From: an uncultured Planctomycetaceae bacterium
GTDB lineage: Bacteria > Planctomycetota > Planctomycetia > Planctomycetales > Planctomycetaceae
Direction of reading: 5' to 3'
DNA: 7,381 nucleotides
Assembly: GCA_903823545.1 (NCBI GenBank)
Contig: CAIJTL010001204.1
Coordinates: 1 to 7,381 of the forward strand
Positions 1 to 7,381 of this stretch are shown here, piece after piece. Each line of letters opens with the position of its first letter. The stretch's first letter is position 1. A program made the translations under genes and the position numbers. The notes beneath the pieces are model-generated. The model was not told the DNA's origin. It made no database searches and worked only from the letters and a program-made list of their open reading frames with translations.

Positions 1-1416
1 CACAGCAGACGAATTGGCGATACTGAAGACAGCGCTGTCATCGTTATTGATCGTGCCAGTCGCGGAATTGTTTGTCCCAGAAAGCGTCACCGAACGACCA
101 CCGCTCGACAGTCCGCCAAGTGTCGCGGTGAAGGTCTCGTTTGCTTCGACTTTGTTATCAACCGTGGTATTGACCGTCACTGTTTGCGACACAACTCCCG
201 GAGCGAACGTCACCGTTTGGCTCGTGAGCGGCGTGTAGTCGTTGTCCGTCGTCGTCGCACTGCCGTTGCTGGTCGTCACGGTCACGGAGGTCGTGGCATC
301 GACTGCGGCAGAAAGCGTGATCGTGAAGACCACGCCGGAGCCTTCGGTTGCGGCGGCGTTCGCGATGCTGAATTGAGCACTGTCGTTGTCGGTGATGGTG
401 CCTGTCGCCGAGCCGTTCGTGCTCGAAATCGTCACGTTTCGTCCGCCGTCGTTCAGTCCCCCCAGCGTGACAGTGAAGTCTTCGGTTCCTTCAACCTGAG
501 TATCCGGCGTGGTGTTGACCGTCACGGTTTGTGTGAGCACGCCAGGATTGAACGTCACCGTTTGTGAGGTGACTGCAGTGTAATCGTTGTCGCTCAATGT
601 CGCAGAACCGTCACTCGTTGTGAGTGTGACCGATGTCGCAACATCAACGACATCCGACAATGTAATTGTGAAGACGACGCCGTTTCCTTCGACGGCGGTC
701 GCGTTCGCAATCGATAAGACCACGCTGTCGTTGTTCAGGATCGTTCCTGTTGCCGTACCGTTGGCCCCCGAAACCGCCACGCTGCGGCCACCGTTAGTGA
801 CTCCGCCCAACATAGCGGTGAATGTTTCGTTCGCTTCGACTTTGTTGTCCGTGTTCGTCGTGACGGAGATCGTCTTCGACGTCTCGCCTGGCGCGAAGTT
901 GACGACTTGAGACGTGACCGCCACGTAATCGTTGTCGCCCGTTGTTGCGGTCCCGTCCGACGTCGTCACTGTCACGGACGTCGCCACATCCACGGGATTC
1001 GAGAGCGTGATCGTGAAGGCGACTGCCGAACCTTCGTTTGCCGACGCATCCGCAATCGAGAAGAGCGCGTTGTCATTGTTCGTGATCGTACCCGTCGCCG
1101 AGCCATTCGTCCCCGAGATTGTGATCGGACGCCCGCCTGCATTCAGCCCACCAAGTGTGACTGTGAATGTTTCACCCAACTCCGTCTTAACGTCTGAAGT
1201 TGTATTGACGGTCACGGTCTTGGACGTTTGGCCCGGCAAGAATGTCACGGTTTGACCGGTGAGCGCCGTGTAGTCGTTGTCAACAAGTGTCGCAGTGCCA
1301 TTTGCCGTCGTGACGGTGACGGAGGTCGTCACGTTCGTCGCTTTCGACAGCGTGATCGTGAATACCACACCTGAACCTTCTGCGGCCGAAGCATCGCTGA
1401 CACTGAAGACGGCACT
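1..1416 (-). repeat. Tandem Calx-beta repeats, exact 345-bp period (four full copies and the start of a fifth)
   Basis: Copies occupy 1072-1416, 727-1071, 382-726 and 37-381; a fifth begins at 36 and is cut by the window edge. Each copy is 115 codons with no length change. The core pattern is (A/V)xFS(V/I)(S/A)(D/N)A, then EGSxVxFTITLS, TSVTVTTxNGxAT, DNDYT, QTVTFxPGxTSKTVTV, ETFTVTLGGLxxGGR, and GTNGSATGTI with (N/D)(N/D)D at the end. These are the Calx-beta signatures known from Na-Ca exchangers, integrin beta-4 and bacterial adhesins; the acidic ends and the DNDY segment fit calcium binding. The copies differ in sequence, so they are not a very recent duplication. Confidence 0.92.
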
Positions 1417-4400
1417 ATCGTCGTCGAGTGTCGTGACAGTGACAGTTTGGTCTGCAAGCGGATCAAATCCATCGTCGCTGCTTGCGTCATTAACCGAGAA
1501 TGTGAGCGTCGAGGTTTGCGTCCCGTCTACCACGTTCTCATCTGCCGCAGTGACCGTCACGATCTGTGGTGTTGCCCAATTGACCGACGTGAACGTCAAT
1601 GAAGTCGGATTAACGGTCGCCTCGCCGGTATTGCTGCTGCCAACGTTGATCACGACATCATTTGTCGGCTGCACATCAAGCACAACGTTGACGGTGTCCG
1701 TCGTATTCGGCTCACTGACCGTCGTCCCGCTGATCTCAGTCACCGTGAAACTGCCCAAACCCAAACCTTGGATCGTGAAGTTGTATGGGTTCTCGTTGGC
1801 ATCATTGTTGTCGATGCTGACTGTTGCTGTTCGTGTTCCTGTTCCACTGGGATCGAACGTGATTTGAAACGTCGTCGTTCCTCCGGACGTGATTGTGCCA
1901 CCTGGCTGAGTTGTGACTGTGAAGTCTGCCGCATTCGGACCGCCGATAATGACCTTCGGCGAGCCGCTCAAAGTGACATCTATGAAGCCTGTATTCGCAA
2001 CGGTAAACGTGCGAACGATCGTCCCTGCCGTGACGCTGACAGGGCCAAAGTTTGTGTGGTCAGTCATAGCGGGCGATGTATCACCGTCAGCAATCGAAAC
2101 TCCGTTTCCGCGCACGTCGATTTCAGGAACAGGCGATTTCAAAAACATGGAGAACACTGCACCGCGATTCGGGCCACCGGTGTTATTGAGGTAGGCCCCC
2201 ACCGCGATATCGCCCCAGCCATCGTTGTCGAGATTTCCAAGATACGCGATCGCACTTCCGAAATGATCATCCGCCGTCAGCGTTGGCCCGCCATTGGTCG
2301 CGTTGGCGATCTTTGTTGTGCTCTTCGGTGTCCCATCGTTTTTCATCAACACAATATGAATGGCACCGTGAGGAGTGCCGGGATCTCCGGTGTCATCCTG
2401 GAAGGCCCCTACGGCGAGATCGGCCACGCCGTCGCCGTCTTGATCGCCTACATAAGACACTGCGTTTCCAAAGCTGTGTCCATCTGCCAATGTTGGCCCT
2501 CCTGCTGTTCCACTGGCGATTTTGCTCCTGGCTTTGACGGTGCCGTTCGGGTTCATTCGCAGAATGTGAACCGCACCGCGATCGGTTCCATTCGTGTCAT
2601 CTCCTGTGGTACCAACTGCCAGATCGGGGACACCGTCGGCATCAATGTCTCCCAACGAGGCCACCGATCGACCAAACAAATCGTTATCAGCCAGCAGCGG
2701 GCCACCATTCACATTGTCGGCAATGCGAACTGCGCTTTTGGCTCCACCCGCCGAATTCAGAAAAACGACATGGATCGCGCCACGATCCCCCGTCCCATCT
2801 CCCTGCGCACCGATGGCGATGTCTGTGATCCCATCACCATCTAGGTCGCCGATCGCCGCCAATGAGCTTCCAAAGAGATCATTCGTTGCGAGCGAGACAC
2901 CGCTACCATTGGCAATCTTGGTGGTCCCTTTGACTGTCCCATCAGCTTTCAATCTCAAGATATGGACAGCACCTTGATCTTGTGCTCCGTCGTAATAAGC
3001 ACCAACGGCCAAGTCCGGCACACCGTCTCCATCAATGTCTCCCAACCCTGCCACAGAAACACCGAAGCGGTCTTGAGTCGCCAGCGCCAAGCCACCAGAA
3101 CCATCAGCGATTTTGGTAAAGGTTGAAACGGTCCCATCCGCATTCATCATGAGAACATAGACCGCACCACGAGCTGGTCCACCAGTGTCATCCTGAGACG
3201 CTCCGACCGCCAAATCGTTGATTCCATCACCATTCACGTCACCCAAGTTCGCCACGGAGTGACCAAAACGATCAAAATCAACGAGCGATGGACCACCATT
3301 GGTTTGATGGCCGATCAACACGGTCTTGGGGGCGTTGGCGGTCGAATCGCTCGTCTGCACGATCGTTGCGCGGTAGTCCTCGACTTCTCCGTTGGACGCC
3401 GCTCCTGTGGGATTCGCCGCCGCACTGTCAGTGCTCAATCGAAACCGTGCGTATGTTGTCCCGGTAACAGCAGCCGTGGCTGCGGGGAACGTGAGCGTGA
3501 ACAGTCCGTTAGTCGTCCCGTTATTAACTGTGACCGACGCTCGTTCTGTGGCGTTGTCAAAGACGCCGTTTGCATCGAAGTCGATCCAGCCATAAAGCGT
3601 GGCAGTCGATCCAGACGAGTTCGTGACTCGCAGCGCGACCGTAGAAACGGCACCGACAGTAATCGTCAGATCTTGGATGGGATTAACGACGCCATCTTCG
3701 TCATCGGGAGTGCGGTTAGTATCATCTCCAAGTGCCGCTGCATTGGGGGCTGCGTCGATTTCCGTCCCGACTGTCGCTCCCATCCGCAAACCAGAAATCA
3801 CCGTGTGTCGCGGACCGTTGTCAGCCAAGAGTGTGTTGTAGTTTCCGTTGCTGGTGCCGTTACCAGTATCCGGTGCGTCACCAAAATCGAGCGGCAGAAT
3901 CTCGGTACTGGCTGCGGACAGCCTCCAGGCTCCACGTCCCATCGTGCCTGCGATGAGCACGTCATCTGCGACGTCGTAATCCAAATCGTAGGTCAATGCA
4001 TTCGGCAACCCGGTTCCTAATTTGGTCCAGACGTTGTAGGCCGTACTGACTGAGTAATAGACCCCCGTTTGTGCTCCAACCAAAATTGCGTTGATACCAG
4101 CCAGCGGCAGAAACGCCATGCTGTAGAAGTCGAGCGCACCAAGAGCGGCGAGGTTCCCTGTGATGTCATTCCAACTCGCGCCGGTATCTGCCGTCGAATA
4201 GACCTGATTGTTATCGATCACAAACGCCGAGTTCGCGGTCGCGGTTGTTGTGTCCAAGACCAAGTCGCGAACGGTTCCGCCACCAGGAAATGCTGTTGAC
4301 GTTGTATTGAGCGTCCCCCCCGCAGTGGTCCGGACTCGCACGACACCTGCTTGCCCGGCCCAGATCACATCAGCATTCGCTGGGTGCCCATAGGCCACCG

Positions 4401-5490
4401 CACTTTGATCAAGCGTGTCGCCGAACGACGACCCGCCGTCATTGACTTCAGCGATCGTGTTACCCTGATTCAGCGATTCGTAAATCGAGTTCGATCCGAC
4501 AATTACCAAACGCTGCGGATCAACGGCATTCAGTTCAACCGGAGTTCGGAACTGCGGCGACAAGGCCGCGCCACTCGAAACCGTCAGTGCCGGGAAAGCC
4601 GTACTGACGAGACCTCCGCCGGAATTCCAAACCGTCCGCCGAAAGTTGGCCAGGTTTTGAAAACTCGTGTAACGAATTGACTGATTGGACGCAGCCAGCG
4701 TGATGTTATCCACCGCCACGTCACCACCATCACCGGTATGCAAGCTCGTAAACTGCGTACTGCCTGCGCTGATTTGGTACGTCGTTCCGGTGTCTTGATT
4801 GCCGCTGATGATGATGTTGGAAAGTGTGTCATACGCCACATCGTGCATCTCAGTGATCTGCAAGTTGCCATTGAGCGAAACCCAGTTGCCGACGTTCAGA
4901 TTCGGTGCGGTTCGCAAATAGATTCCACCGTCATCCACTTCCAATAACAGCCCCGAAGCGCTGATCGCCATGTCGCGCGAGTCGGCATGTGGCGCGGTGC
5001 CACCGGCGGTTCCGCCACCAGTTGCACCGAGTGTGTTGGAGTGCGTGAGATGCACGGCTTGCGAACCGGGGGCCGCACTCGCATCGACTCGAAACAGCCG
5101 ACCGGAAAAATCGTTCGCTCCGATCGAGTTCGGAAACGTTCCGGTATCCCCGTTACTGCGCGGCTGTCGATCTCCGCCGACGTAGACGATGTTGCTATTG
5201 GAGTAATCCGCTTGCATCGAAAAGTGGATCGCCCCTTGCCCACCGGCCAACGCATCGGGTGCTGAGCCAGGGATAGGCCCTTTGACACCTCTGGGATTCA
5301 GGCCAACGTTGGTCCCGTTTTCGTTGGTGACTGGCGTATCCAGTTGCGTCCAACTTCCGCCACCGTTCCCCGATCGGAAGAGTCCTGCCAATGATCCCGA
5401 GTTGACGACCGCTGCATAAACATTGTTGCTTTGACCGACACTGATCTCGATGTTGCTCGTTCCGGTCTGATTGGTCGTGCCGTTATCAAT
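1..5490 (-). CDS. Main body of the giant protein: BNR propeller, GEVED, FG-GAP x6, ASH domain, Calx-beta repeats (3' end outside window)
   Basis: The frame is open from just after a TAG at 5491-5493 to position 1, about 1,830 codons, and leaves the window unfinished. In numbering that repairs the upstream frameshift it covers residues 286-2113. Further Asp boxes (RSGNGGGSW near 330, YSTADTGASW near 723) and a propeller-closing TMGRGAWRL near 805 complete the BNR region. Then come a GEVED domain (DFGDAPD to NGEVEDY), six FG-GAP repeats, an ASPM-SPD-2-Hydin type domain, a Calx-beta-like domain and 115-residue Calx-beta repeats. All are beta-rich extracellular modules, so a surface or secreted adhesion role is likely; no catalytic residues are seen. 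As it stands, this part has no convincing own start. The first in-frame ATG is at 5215-5217, inside the propeller and without clear reason to be a real initiator. Gene callers may start there. It is best read as the 3' part of the 6352 gene. Confidence 0.85.
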   Translation of the reverse strand, partial: MDNGTTNQTGTSNIEISVGQSNNVYAAVVNSGSLAGLFRSGNGGGSWTQLDTPVTNENGTNVGLNPRGVKGPIPGSAPDALAGGQGAIHFSMQADYSNSNIVYVGGDRQPRSNGDTGTFPNSIGANDFSGRLFRVDASAAPGSQAVHLTHSNTLGATGGGTAGGTAPHADSRDMAISASGLLLEVDDGGIYLRTAPNLNVGNWVSLNGNLQITEMHDVAYDTLSNIIISGNQDTGTTYQISAGSTQFTSLHTGDGGDVAVDNITLAASNQSIRYTSFQNLANFRRTVWNSGGGLVSTAFPALTVSSGAALSPQFRTPVELNAVDPQRLVIVGSNSIYESLNQGNTIAEVNDGGSSFGDTLDQSAVAYGHPANADVIWAGQAGVVRVRTTAGGTLNTTSTAFPGGGTVRDLVLDTTTATANSAFVIDNNQVYSTADTGASWNDITGNLAALGALDFYSMAFLPLAGINAILVGAQTGVYYSVSTAYNVWTKLGTGLPNALTYDLDYDVADDVLIAGTMGRGAWRLSAASTEILPLDFGDAPDTGNGTSNGNYNTLLADNGPRHTVISGLRMGATVGTEIDAAPNAAALGDDTNRTPDDEDGVVNPIQDLTITVGAVSTVALRVTNSSGSTATLYGWIDFDANGVFDNATERASVTVNNGTTNGLFTLTFPAATAAVTGTTYARFRLSTDSAAANPTGAASNGEVEDYRATIVQTSDSTANAPKTVLIGHQTNGGPSLVDFDRFGHSVANLGDVNGDGINDLAVGASQDDTGGPARGAVYVLMMNADGTVSTFTKIADGSGGLALATQDRFGVSVAGLGDIDGDGVPDLAVGAYYDGAQDQGAVHILRLKADGTVKGTTKIANGSGVSLATNDLFGSSLAAIGDLDGDGITDIAIGAQGDGTGDRGAIHVVFLNSAGGAKSAVRIADNVNGGPLLADNDLFGRSVASLGDIDADGVPDLAVGTTGDDTNGTDRGAVHILRMNPNGTVKARSKIASGTAGGPTLADGHSFGNAVSYVGDQDGDGVADLAVGAFQDDTGDPGTPHGAIHIVLMKNDGTPKSTTKIANATNGGPTLTADDHFGSAIAYLGNLDNDGWGDIAVGAYLNNTGGPNRGAVFSMFLKSPVPEIDVRGNGVSIADGDTSPAMTDHTNFGPVSVTAGTIVRTFTVANTGFIDVTLSGSPKVIIGGPNAADFTVTTQPGGTITSGGTTTFQITFDPSGTGTRTATVSIDNNDANENPYNFTIQGLGLGSFTVTEISGTTVSEPNTTDTVNVVLDVQPTNDVVINVGSSNTGEATVNPTSLTFTSVNWATPQIVTVTAADENVVDGTQTSTLTFSVNDASSDDGFDPLADQTVTVTTLDDDSAVFSVSDASAAEGSGVVFTITLSKATNVTTSVTVTTANGTATLVDNDYTALTGQTVTFLPGQTSKTVTVNTTSDVKTELGETFTVTLGGLNAGGRPITISGTNGSATGTITNNDNALFSIADASANEGSAVAFTITLSNPVDVATSVTVTTSDGTATTGDNDYVAVTSQVVNFAPGETSKTISVTTNTDNKVEANETFTAMLGGVTNGGRSVAVSGANGTATGTILNNDSVVLSIANATAVEGNGVVFTITLSDVVDVATSVTLTTSDGSATLSDNDYTAVTSQTVTFNPGVLTQTVTVNTTPDTQVEGTEDFTVTLGGLNDGGRNVTISSTNGSATGTITDNDSAQFSIANAAATEGSGVVFTITLSAAVDATTSVTVTTSNGSATTTDNDYTPLTSQTVTFAPGVVSQTVTVNTTVDNKVEANETFTATLGGLSSGGRSVTLSGTNNSATGTINNDDSAVFSIANSSAV
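1417..1749 (-). other. Calx-beta-like domain ahead of the regular repeats
   Basis: Residues about 1531-1641 contain VSEPNTTDTVNVVLD, PTSLTFTSVNWATPQ, VTVTAADENVVDGTQ and end TVTTLDDD. This is a well-known repeat type of giant bacterial surface proteins, related to Calx-beta but with the LTFT-x-x-NW-x-x-PQ-x-VTVT signature. It differs clearly from the 115-residue copies that follow, so it is a separate module. Confidence 0.75.
1765..2127 (-). other. ASPM-SPD-2-Hydin type (choice-of-anchor D) domain
   Basis: Residues 1405-1525 begin PEIDVRGNGVSIADGD and carry the pattern FGPVSVTAGTIVRTFTVANTG, here split as FGPVSV, VRTFTVANTG and FTV..PGGTI..GGTTTFQI, then TFDPSGTGTRTATVSIDNND and NFTIQG at the end. 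This is the standard order of the immunoglobulin-like ASH / choice-of-anchor D family in bacterial secreted proteins. It sits between the FG-GAP block and the Calx-beta block and probably acts as a structural spacer. Confidence 0.85.
2137..3324 (-). repeat. Six tandem FG-GAP (integrin alpha-like) repeats
   Basis: The Phe-Gly pairs lie at 3262-3267, 3061-3066, 2869-2874, 2671-2676, 2467-2472 and 2257-2262, with spacing of 67, 64, 66, 68 and 70 residues. Each is followed by a D-x-D/N-x-D-G-x-x-D calcium-type loop, such as DVNGDGINDLAVG, DIDGDGVPDLAVG, DLDGDGITDIAIG and DQDGDGVADLAVG, then a G-A-V/I-x strand and a K-I-A-N/D-G linker. The last repeat has NLDNDGWGD, so the first aspartate is lost. 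Repeats of this kind fold as blades of an integrin alpha-type propeller; six or seven blades are usual, so this block could close a ring by itself. Confidence 0.9.
3373..3888 (-). other. GEVED domain
   Basis: Residues 818-989 start with DFGDAPD and end with SNGEVEDY, the two signature ends of the GEVED domain of secreted bacterial proteins. Between them are RTPDDEDGV, LYGWIDFDANGVFD and TYARFRLST, all in the expected order. The domain is a beta-sandwich module found beside adhesion repeats and C-terminal sorting domains; its ligand is not known. It links the propeller to the FG-GAP repeats. Confidence 0.9.
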
Positions 5491-6199
5491 CTAGATTATC
5501 AATCGCCGAACTGCTCACTTTGGTCCAAGTGGCTCCCGTATCCGTGGATTTGTAAATCCCCACTTGCCCACCCAAGAGGTCTGAAAACGTCACACTCGTG
5601 TAAAGGACACTGTTGTTCGTGGGATCGGCGGCCAGGCCGTAAGAGACACCTCCGGGCAGCCCCGTCGACGAACCATTGCCGGTCGACATTTGAGTGAATG
5701 ACGTTCCCCCATTCGTGCTCCGAAAGATGCCGATGTTTCCAAAAGTAAATGCGTCCGCAACATTCACGGACAACACGATCGTATTGCCACGCACGGCCAA
5801 GCCGGAAATGTTCTTGCCATCCAGGCTGCCACCCGCATCAATTGCCGTCCACGCCGAGCCGCCGTTGGTTGTGCGCAACAACCCGGTCCGTGGCCCACCT
5901 GTTTGGCCATAACTGCCATATCGACCAATGCCAGCAACCAACGTGTTGTTCCCCGCGTCAGTCGGATCAAACTCCAAAGCACCGATTGACAACGACTCCT
6001 GAAAATCGGTTTGCGGTGTCCAAGTTGGGCTTCCGCCAGTGGCGTCCGTGGTCTTCCAGATGCCGCCATTCACCGTCCCAACGTAAATCGTGGCGGCATC
6101 GGAAGGGTGTGCCGCCAACACATTGATGGCACCCGAAACCGGACGATTCGCAATCCCCTCAACTTGTCCATTGGTCACACTCGTGGGGCCAGCCGCCAC
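3889..6199 (-). other. BNR/Asp-box beta-propeller region of the giant protein
   Basis: About 760 residues (52-815) with repeated S/T-x-D/N-x-G-x-x-W/F boxes, e.g. at residues 100-111, 160-168, 211-219, 268-276, near 330 and near 723. Between them lie phrases such as TIYVGTVNGGIW and IVYVGGDRQP that fit propeller strands. The region ends with GRGAWRL, a usual closing phrase of sortilin-like and GH74-like BNR propellers. It could in principle bind glycans, but no catalytic aspartates of GH74 can be assigned from the sequence alone. The frame-breaking insertion lies inside this region. Confidence 0.75.
5483..5503 (-). other. 13-bp insertion with 8-bp direct repeats that breaks the giant gene
   Basis: On the minus strand ATTGATAA occurs at 5496-5503 and again at 5483-5490, separated by the five bases TCTAG. 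The upstream frame reads A-I-D-N-L-D-stop. The downstream frame, which continues for about 1,800 codons, is one base out and has its own TAG here. Deleting 13 bp (one ATTGATAA plus the five bases) gives A-I-D-N-G-T-T-N with no stop, joining two halves of the same propeller. The insertion also places stops in all three minus-strand frames within about 20 bases, and its centre is the palindrome AATCTAGATT. A target duplication left by an excised element, a repair scar, or an assembly or sequencing artefact are all possible. Confidence 0.8.
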
Positions 6200-6352
6200 C
6201 CAGGCCGCCAACAACGCACGTGTTTCCAAGACTTCGACAAATCGTGAGTTGTCACGCCGCGTTGATAACAGATGACCGACACGCACTTGCTGACGTCGCG
6301 AACGCTTTCCACCCCACCTCTTCAGTCTCTTCAGCCAATCTTGAGTCAACAT
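5486..6352 (-). CDS. N-terminal fragment of a giant LEPR-XLL / BNR-repeat surface protein (frame broken at its 3' end)
   Basis: This 288-residue ORF is the 5' part of a giant gene that continues in another frame to the left edge of the window. Residues 1-40 are strongly basic, and residues 42-49 read LETRALLA, matching the LEPR-XLL motif found near the N-terminus of very large planctomycete exported proteins. From about residue 52 it carries BNR/Asp-box blades: KTTDATGGSPTW (100-111), RTTNGGSAW (160-168), RSTNGGTSF (211-219) and KSTDTGATW (268-276). These are typical of sortilin-like or GH74-like beta-propellers. The start is supported by an in-frame TGA three codons upstream and a purine-rich AGAGGAA about ten bases before the ATG. 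The ORF ends at a TGA created by a 13-bp insertion; without it the propeller continues directly into the downstream ORF. No hydrophobic signal peptide is obvious, which is common for this N-terminus. The export route is inferred. Confidence 0.85.
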   Translation of the reverse strand: MLTQDWLKRLKRWGGKRSRRQQVRVGHLLSTRRDNSRFVEVLETRALLAAWVAAGPTSVTNGQVEGIANRPVSGAINVLAAHPSDAATIYVGTVNGGIWKTTDATGGSPTWTPQTDFQESLSIGALEFDPTDAGNNTLVAGIGRYGSYGQTGGPRTGLLRTTNGGSAWTAIDAGGSLDGKNISGLAVRGNTIVLSVNVADAFTFGNIGIFRSTNGGTSFTQMSTGNGSSTGLPGGVSYGLAADPTNNSVLYTSVTFSDLLGGQVGIYKSTDTGATWTKVSSSAIDNLD

Positions 6353-6362
6353 GTTGTGTCAG

Positions 6363-6369
6363 TTCCTCT
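6363..6369 (-). promoter_or_regulatory. Probable ribosome binding site of the giant gene
   Basis: The minus strand reads AGAGGAA ten bases before the ATG at 6352. It matches the anti-Shine-Dalgarno core GAGGA and, with the in-frame TGA just upstream of the ATG, decides the start. Confidence 0.55.
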
Positions 6370-6376
6370 CTCGAGC

Positions 6377-6405
6377 AAAATGAATGGAATGAAAACAGTC
6401 GTCAA
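6377..6405 (-). promoter_or_regulatory. Weak sigma70-like promoter candidate for the giant gene
   Basis: TTGACG (6400-6405, minus strand) matches five of six bases of the -35 consensus. It is followed after 17 bases by CATTTT (6377-6382), which matches only three of six -10 bases. The implied leader would be very short and would nearly touch the ribosome binding site. It is offered only as the best local candidate. Confidence 0.2.
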
Positions 6406-6458
6406 AAAACTCGCCGTTAAGGCCAGCAAAAAGGGAATTGATCTTGGGCTACGCACTC

Positions 6459-6498
6459 GCGTCGAGAGAGAGAGAGAGAGAGAGAACTGACTCGACGC
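6459..6498. repeat. (GA)11 microsatellite inside an 8-bp inverted repeat
   Basis: Positions 6464-6485 are an uninterrupted (GA)11 on the plus strand, (CT)11 in the sense of the giant gene. It is enclosed by GCGTCGAG at 6459-6466 and its perfect complement CTCGACGC at 6491-6498, giving an 8-bp stem with a 24-base loop. It lies about 110 bases upstream of the giant gene start. Dinucleotide tracts of this length are uncommon in bacteria and can vary in copy number. Confidence 0.85.
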
Positions 6499-6636
6499 AA
6501 GTTTTGATGAGCCAACTGGCATCTGTAAAAGAGAATTGGCTCAAACATTGACCTACCCCCGTGCAATCAATCTGTCGCTTCAACAGATCATCAAGCTCCA
6601 TCACTCCGGAGGCCGCGCGCCGTCCTGCCGCAGCCG

Positions 6637-6655
6637 GTGAGCAAAGCTTGCTCAC
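6637..6655. repeat. Compact perfect hairpin
   Basis: GTGAGCAA (6637-6644) pairs with TTGCTCAC (6648-6655) around a three-base loop, an 8-bp perfect stem. No T-run follows on either strand, so it is not a standard intrinsic terminator. It could be an operator-like palindrome or part of a dispersed repeat. Confidence 0.6.
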
Positions 6656-6750
6656 GAATCGAGGTGTGATTCAATCAAACGCTCATGAAAATGTCCACCA
6701 GCATCGGGCCATGTTCTGAACCAGCGACACGCTCGGATAATTCGTAATGA

Positions 6751-7381
<631 letters not shown>

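Noticed and set aside
1..1416. CRISPR-like regular repeats
   Set aside because: The 345-bp periodicity is a coding repeat of protein domains, not short identical repeats with unique spacers.
1277..1867. Plus-strand 196-codon frame rich in Val, Thr and Ser
   Set aside because: Its low-complexity composition is produced by the antisense of the Thr/Val-rich Calx-beta repeats; similar frames recur at the repeat period on the plus strand.
1768..2844. Long plus-strand open frame (358 codons) opposite the giant gene
   Set aside because: It is a shadow of the minus-strand repeats: Cys/Arg/Ser-rich, no domain, no ribosome binding site, and the opposite strand has clear FG-GAP and ASH signatures.
5483..5503. 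Programmed ribosomal frameshift site
   Set aside because: There is no slippery heptamer, and the exact 8-bp duplication explains the frame change better as an insertion.
6449..6655. Minus-strand 68-codon frame ending in SLSLSL
   Set aside because: The Ser-Leu tail is the translated GA/CT tract, the start lies in a hairpin, and no ribosome binding site or family is visible.
6637..6655. Intrinsic terminator
   Set aside because: The stem is good but no T-run follows on either strand, and it lies upstream of both divergent genes rather than after one.

Overview
The window looks like planctomycete DNA, most likely Rhodopirellula or a close relative in the Pirellulaceae. The grounds are moderate GC, a giant secreted-type multidomain protein that starts with the planctomycete LEPR-XLL type N-terminus (LETRALLA), and a GEVED domain, FG-GAP repeats and Calx-beta repeats in one chain. 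The genus is inferred from style; no database was searched.

Positions 1-6352 (minus strand) hold one very large gene that leaves the window at position 1 before its C-terminus. The conceptual product has about 2113 residues in the window. In order these are a basic N-terminus with the LEPR-XLL motif, a BNR/Asp-box beta-propeller region (about 52-815), a GEVED domain (818-989), six FG-GAP repeats with Asp-rich calcium loops (about 1006-1401), an ASPM-SPD-2-Hydin type choice-of-anchor domain (1405-1525), a Calx-beta-like domain (about 1531-1641), and four complete Calx-beta repeats of exactly 115 residues each plus the start of a fifth. The protein is probably extracellular or surface attached and suited to adhesion or matrix contacts; no enzyme activity can be assigned.

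The gene is broken in this sequence. A 13-bp insertion near 5483-5503 carries an 8-bp direct repeat of its flank plus five extra bases. It shifts the frame and puts a stop after residue 288. Removing 13 bp rejoins the two halves perfectly. The gene is therefore described as a 5' ORF (5486-6352) and a long 3' ORF (1-5490).

Positions 6353-7041 form a divergent intergenic region without a convincing gene. It contains an (GA)11 tract inside an 8-bp inverted repeat, a compact hairpin at 6637-6655, and a long imperfect palindrome at 6794-6917.

Positions 7042-7381 (plus strand) are the first 113 codons of an O-acetylhomoserine sulfhydrylase-type (MetY) PLP enzyme of sulfur amino acid synthesis. It has no evident functional link to the giant protein. 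Overall this is a well-precedented planctomycete region. I see no CRISPR array, tRNA, rRNA or complete insertion sequence, and no clear new system beyond the disruption and the intergenic repeats.
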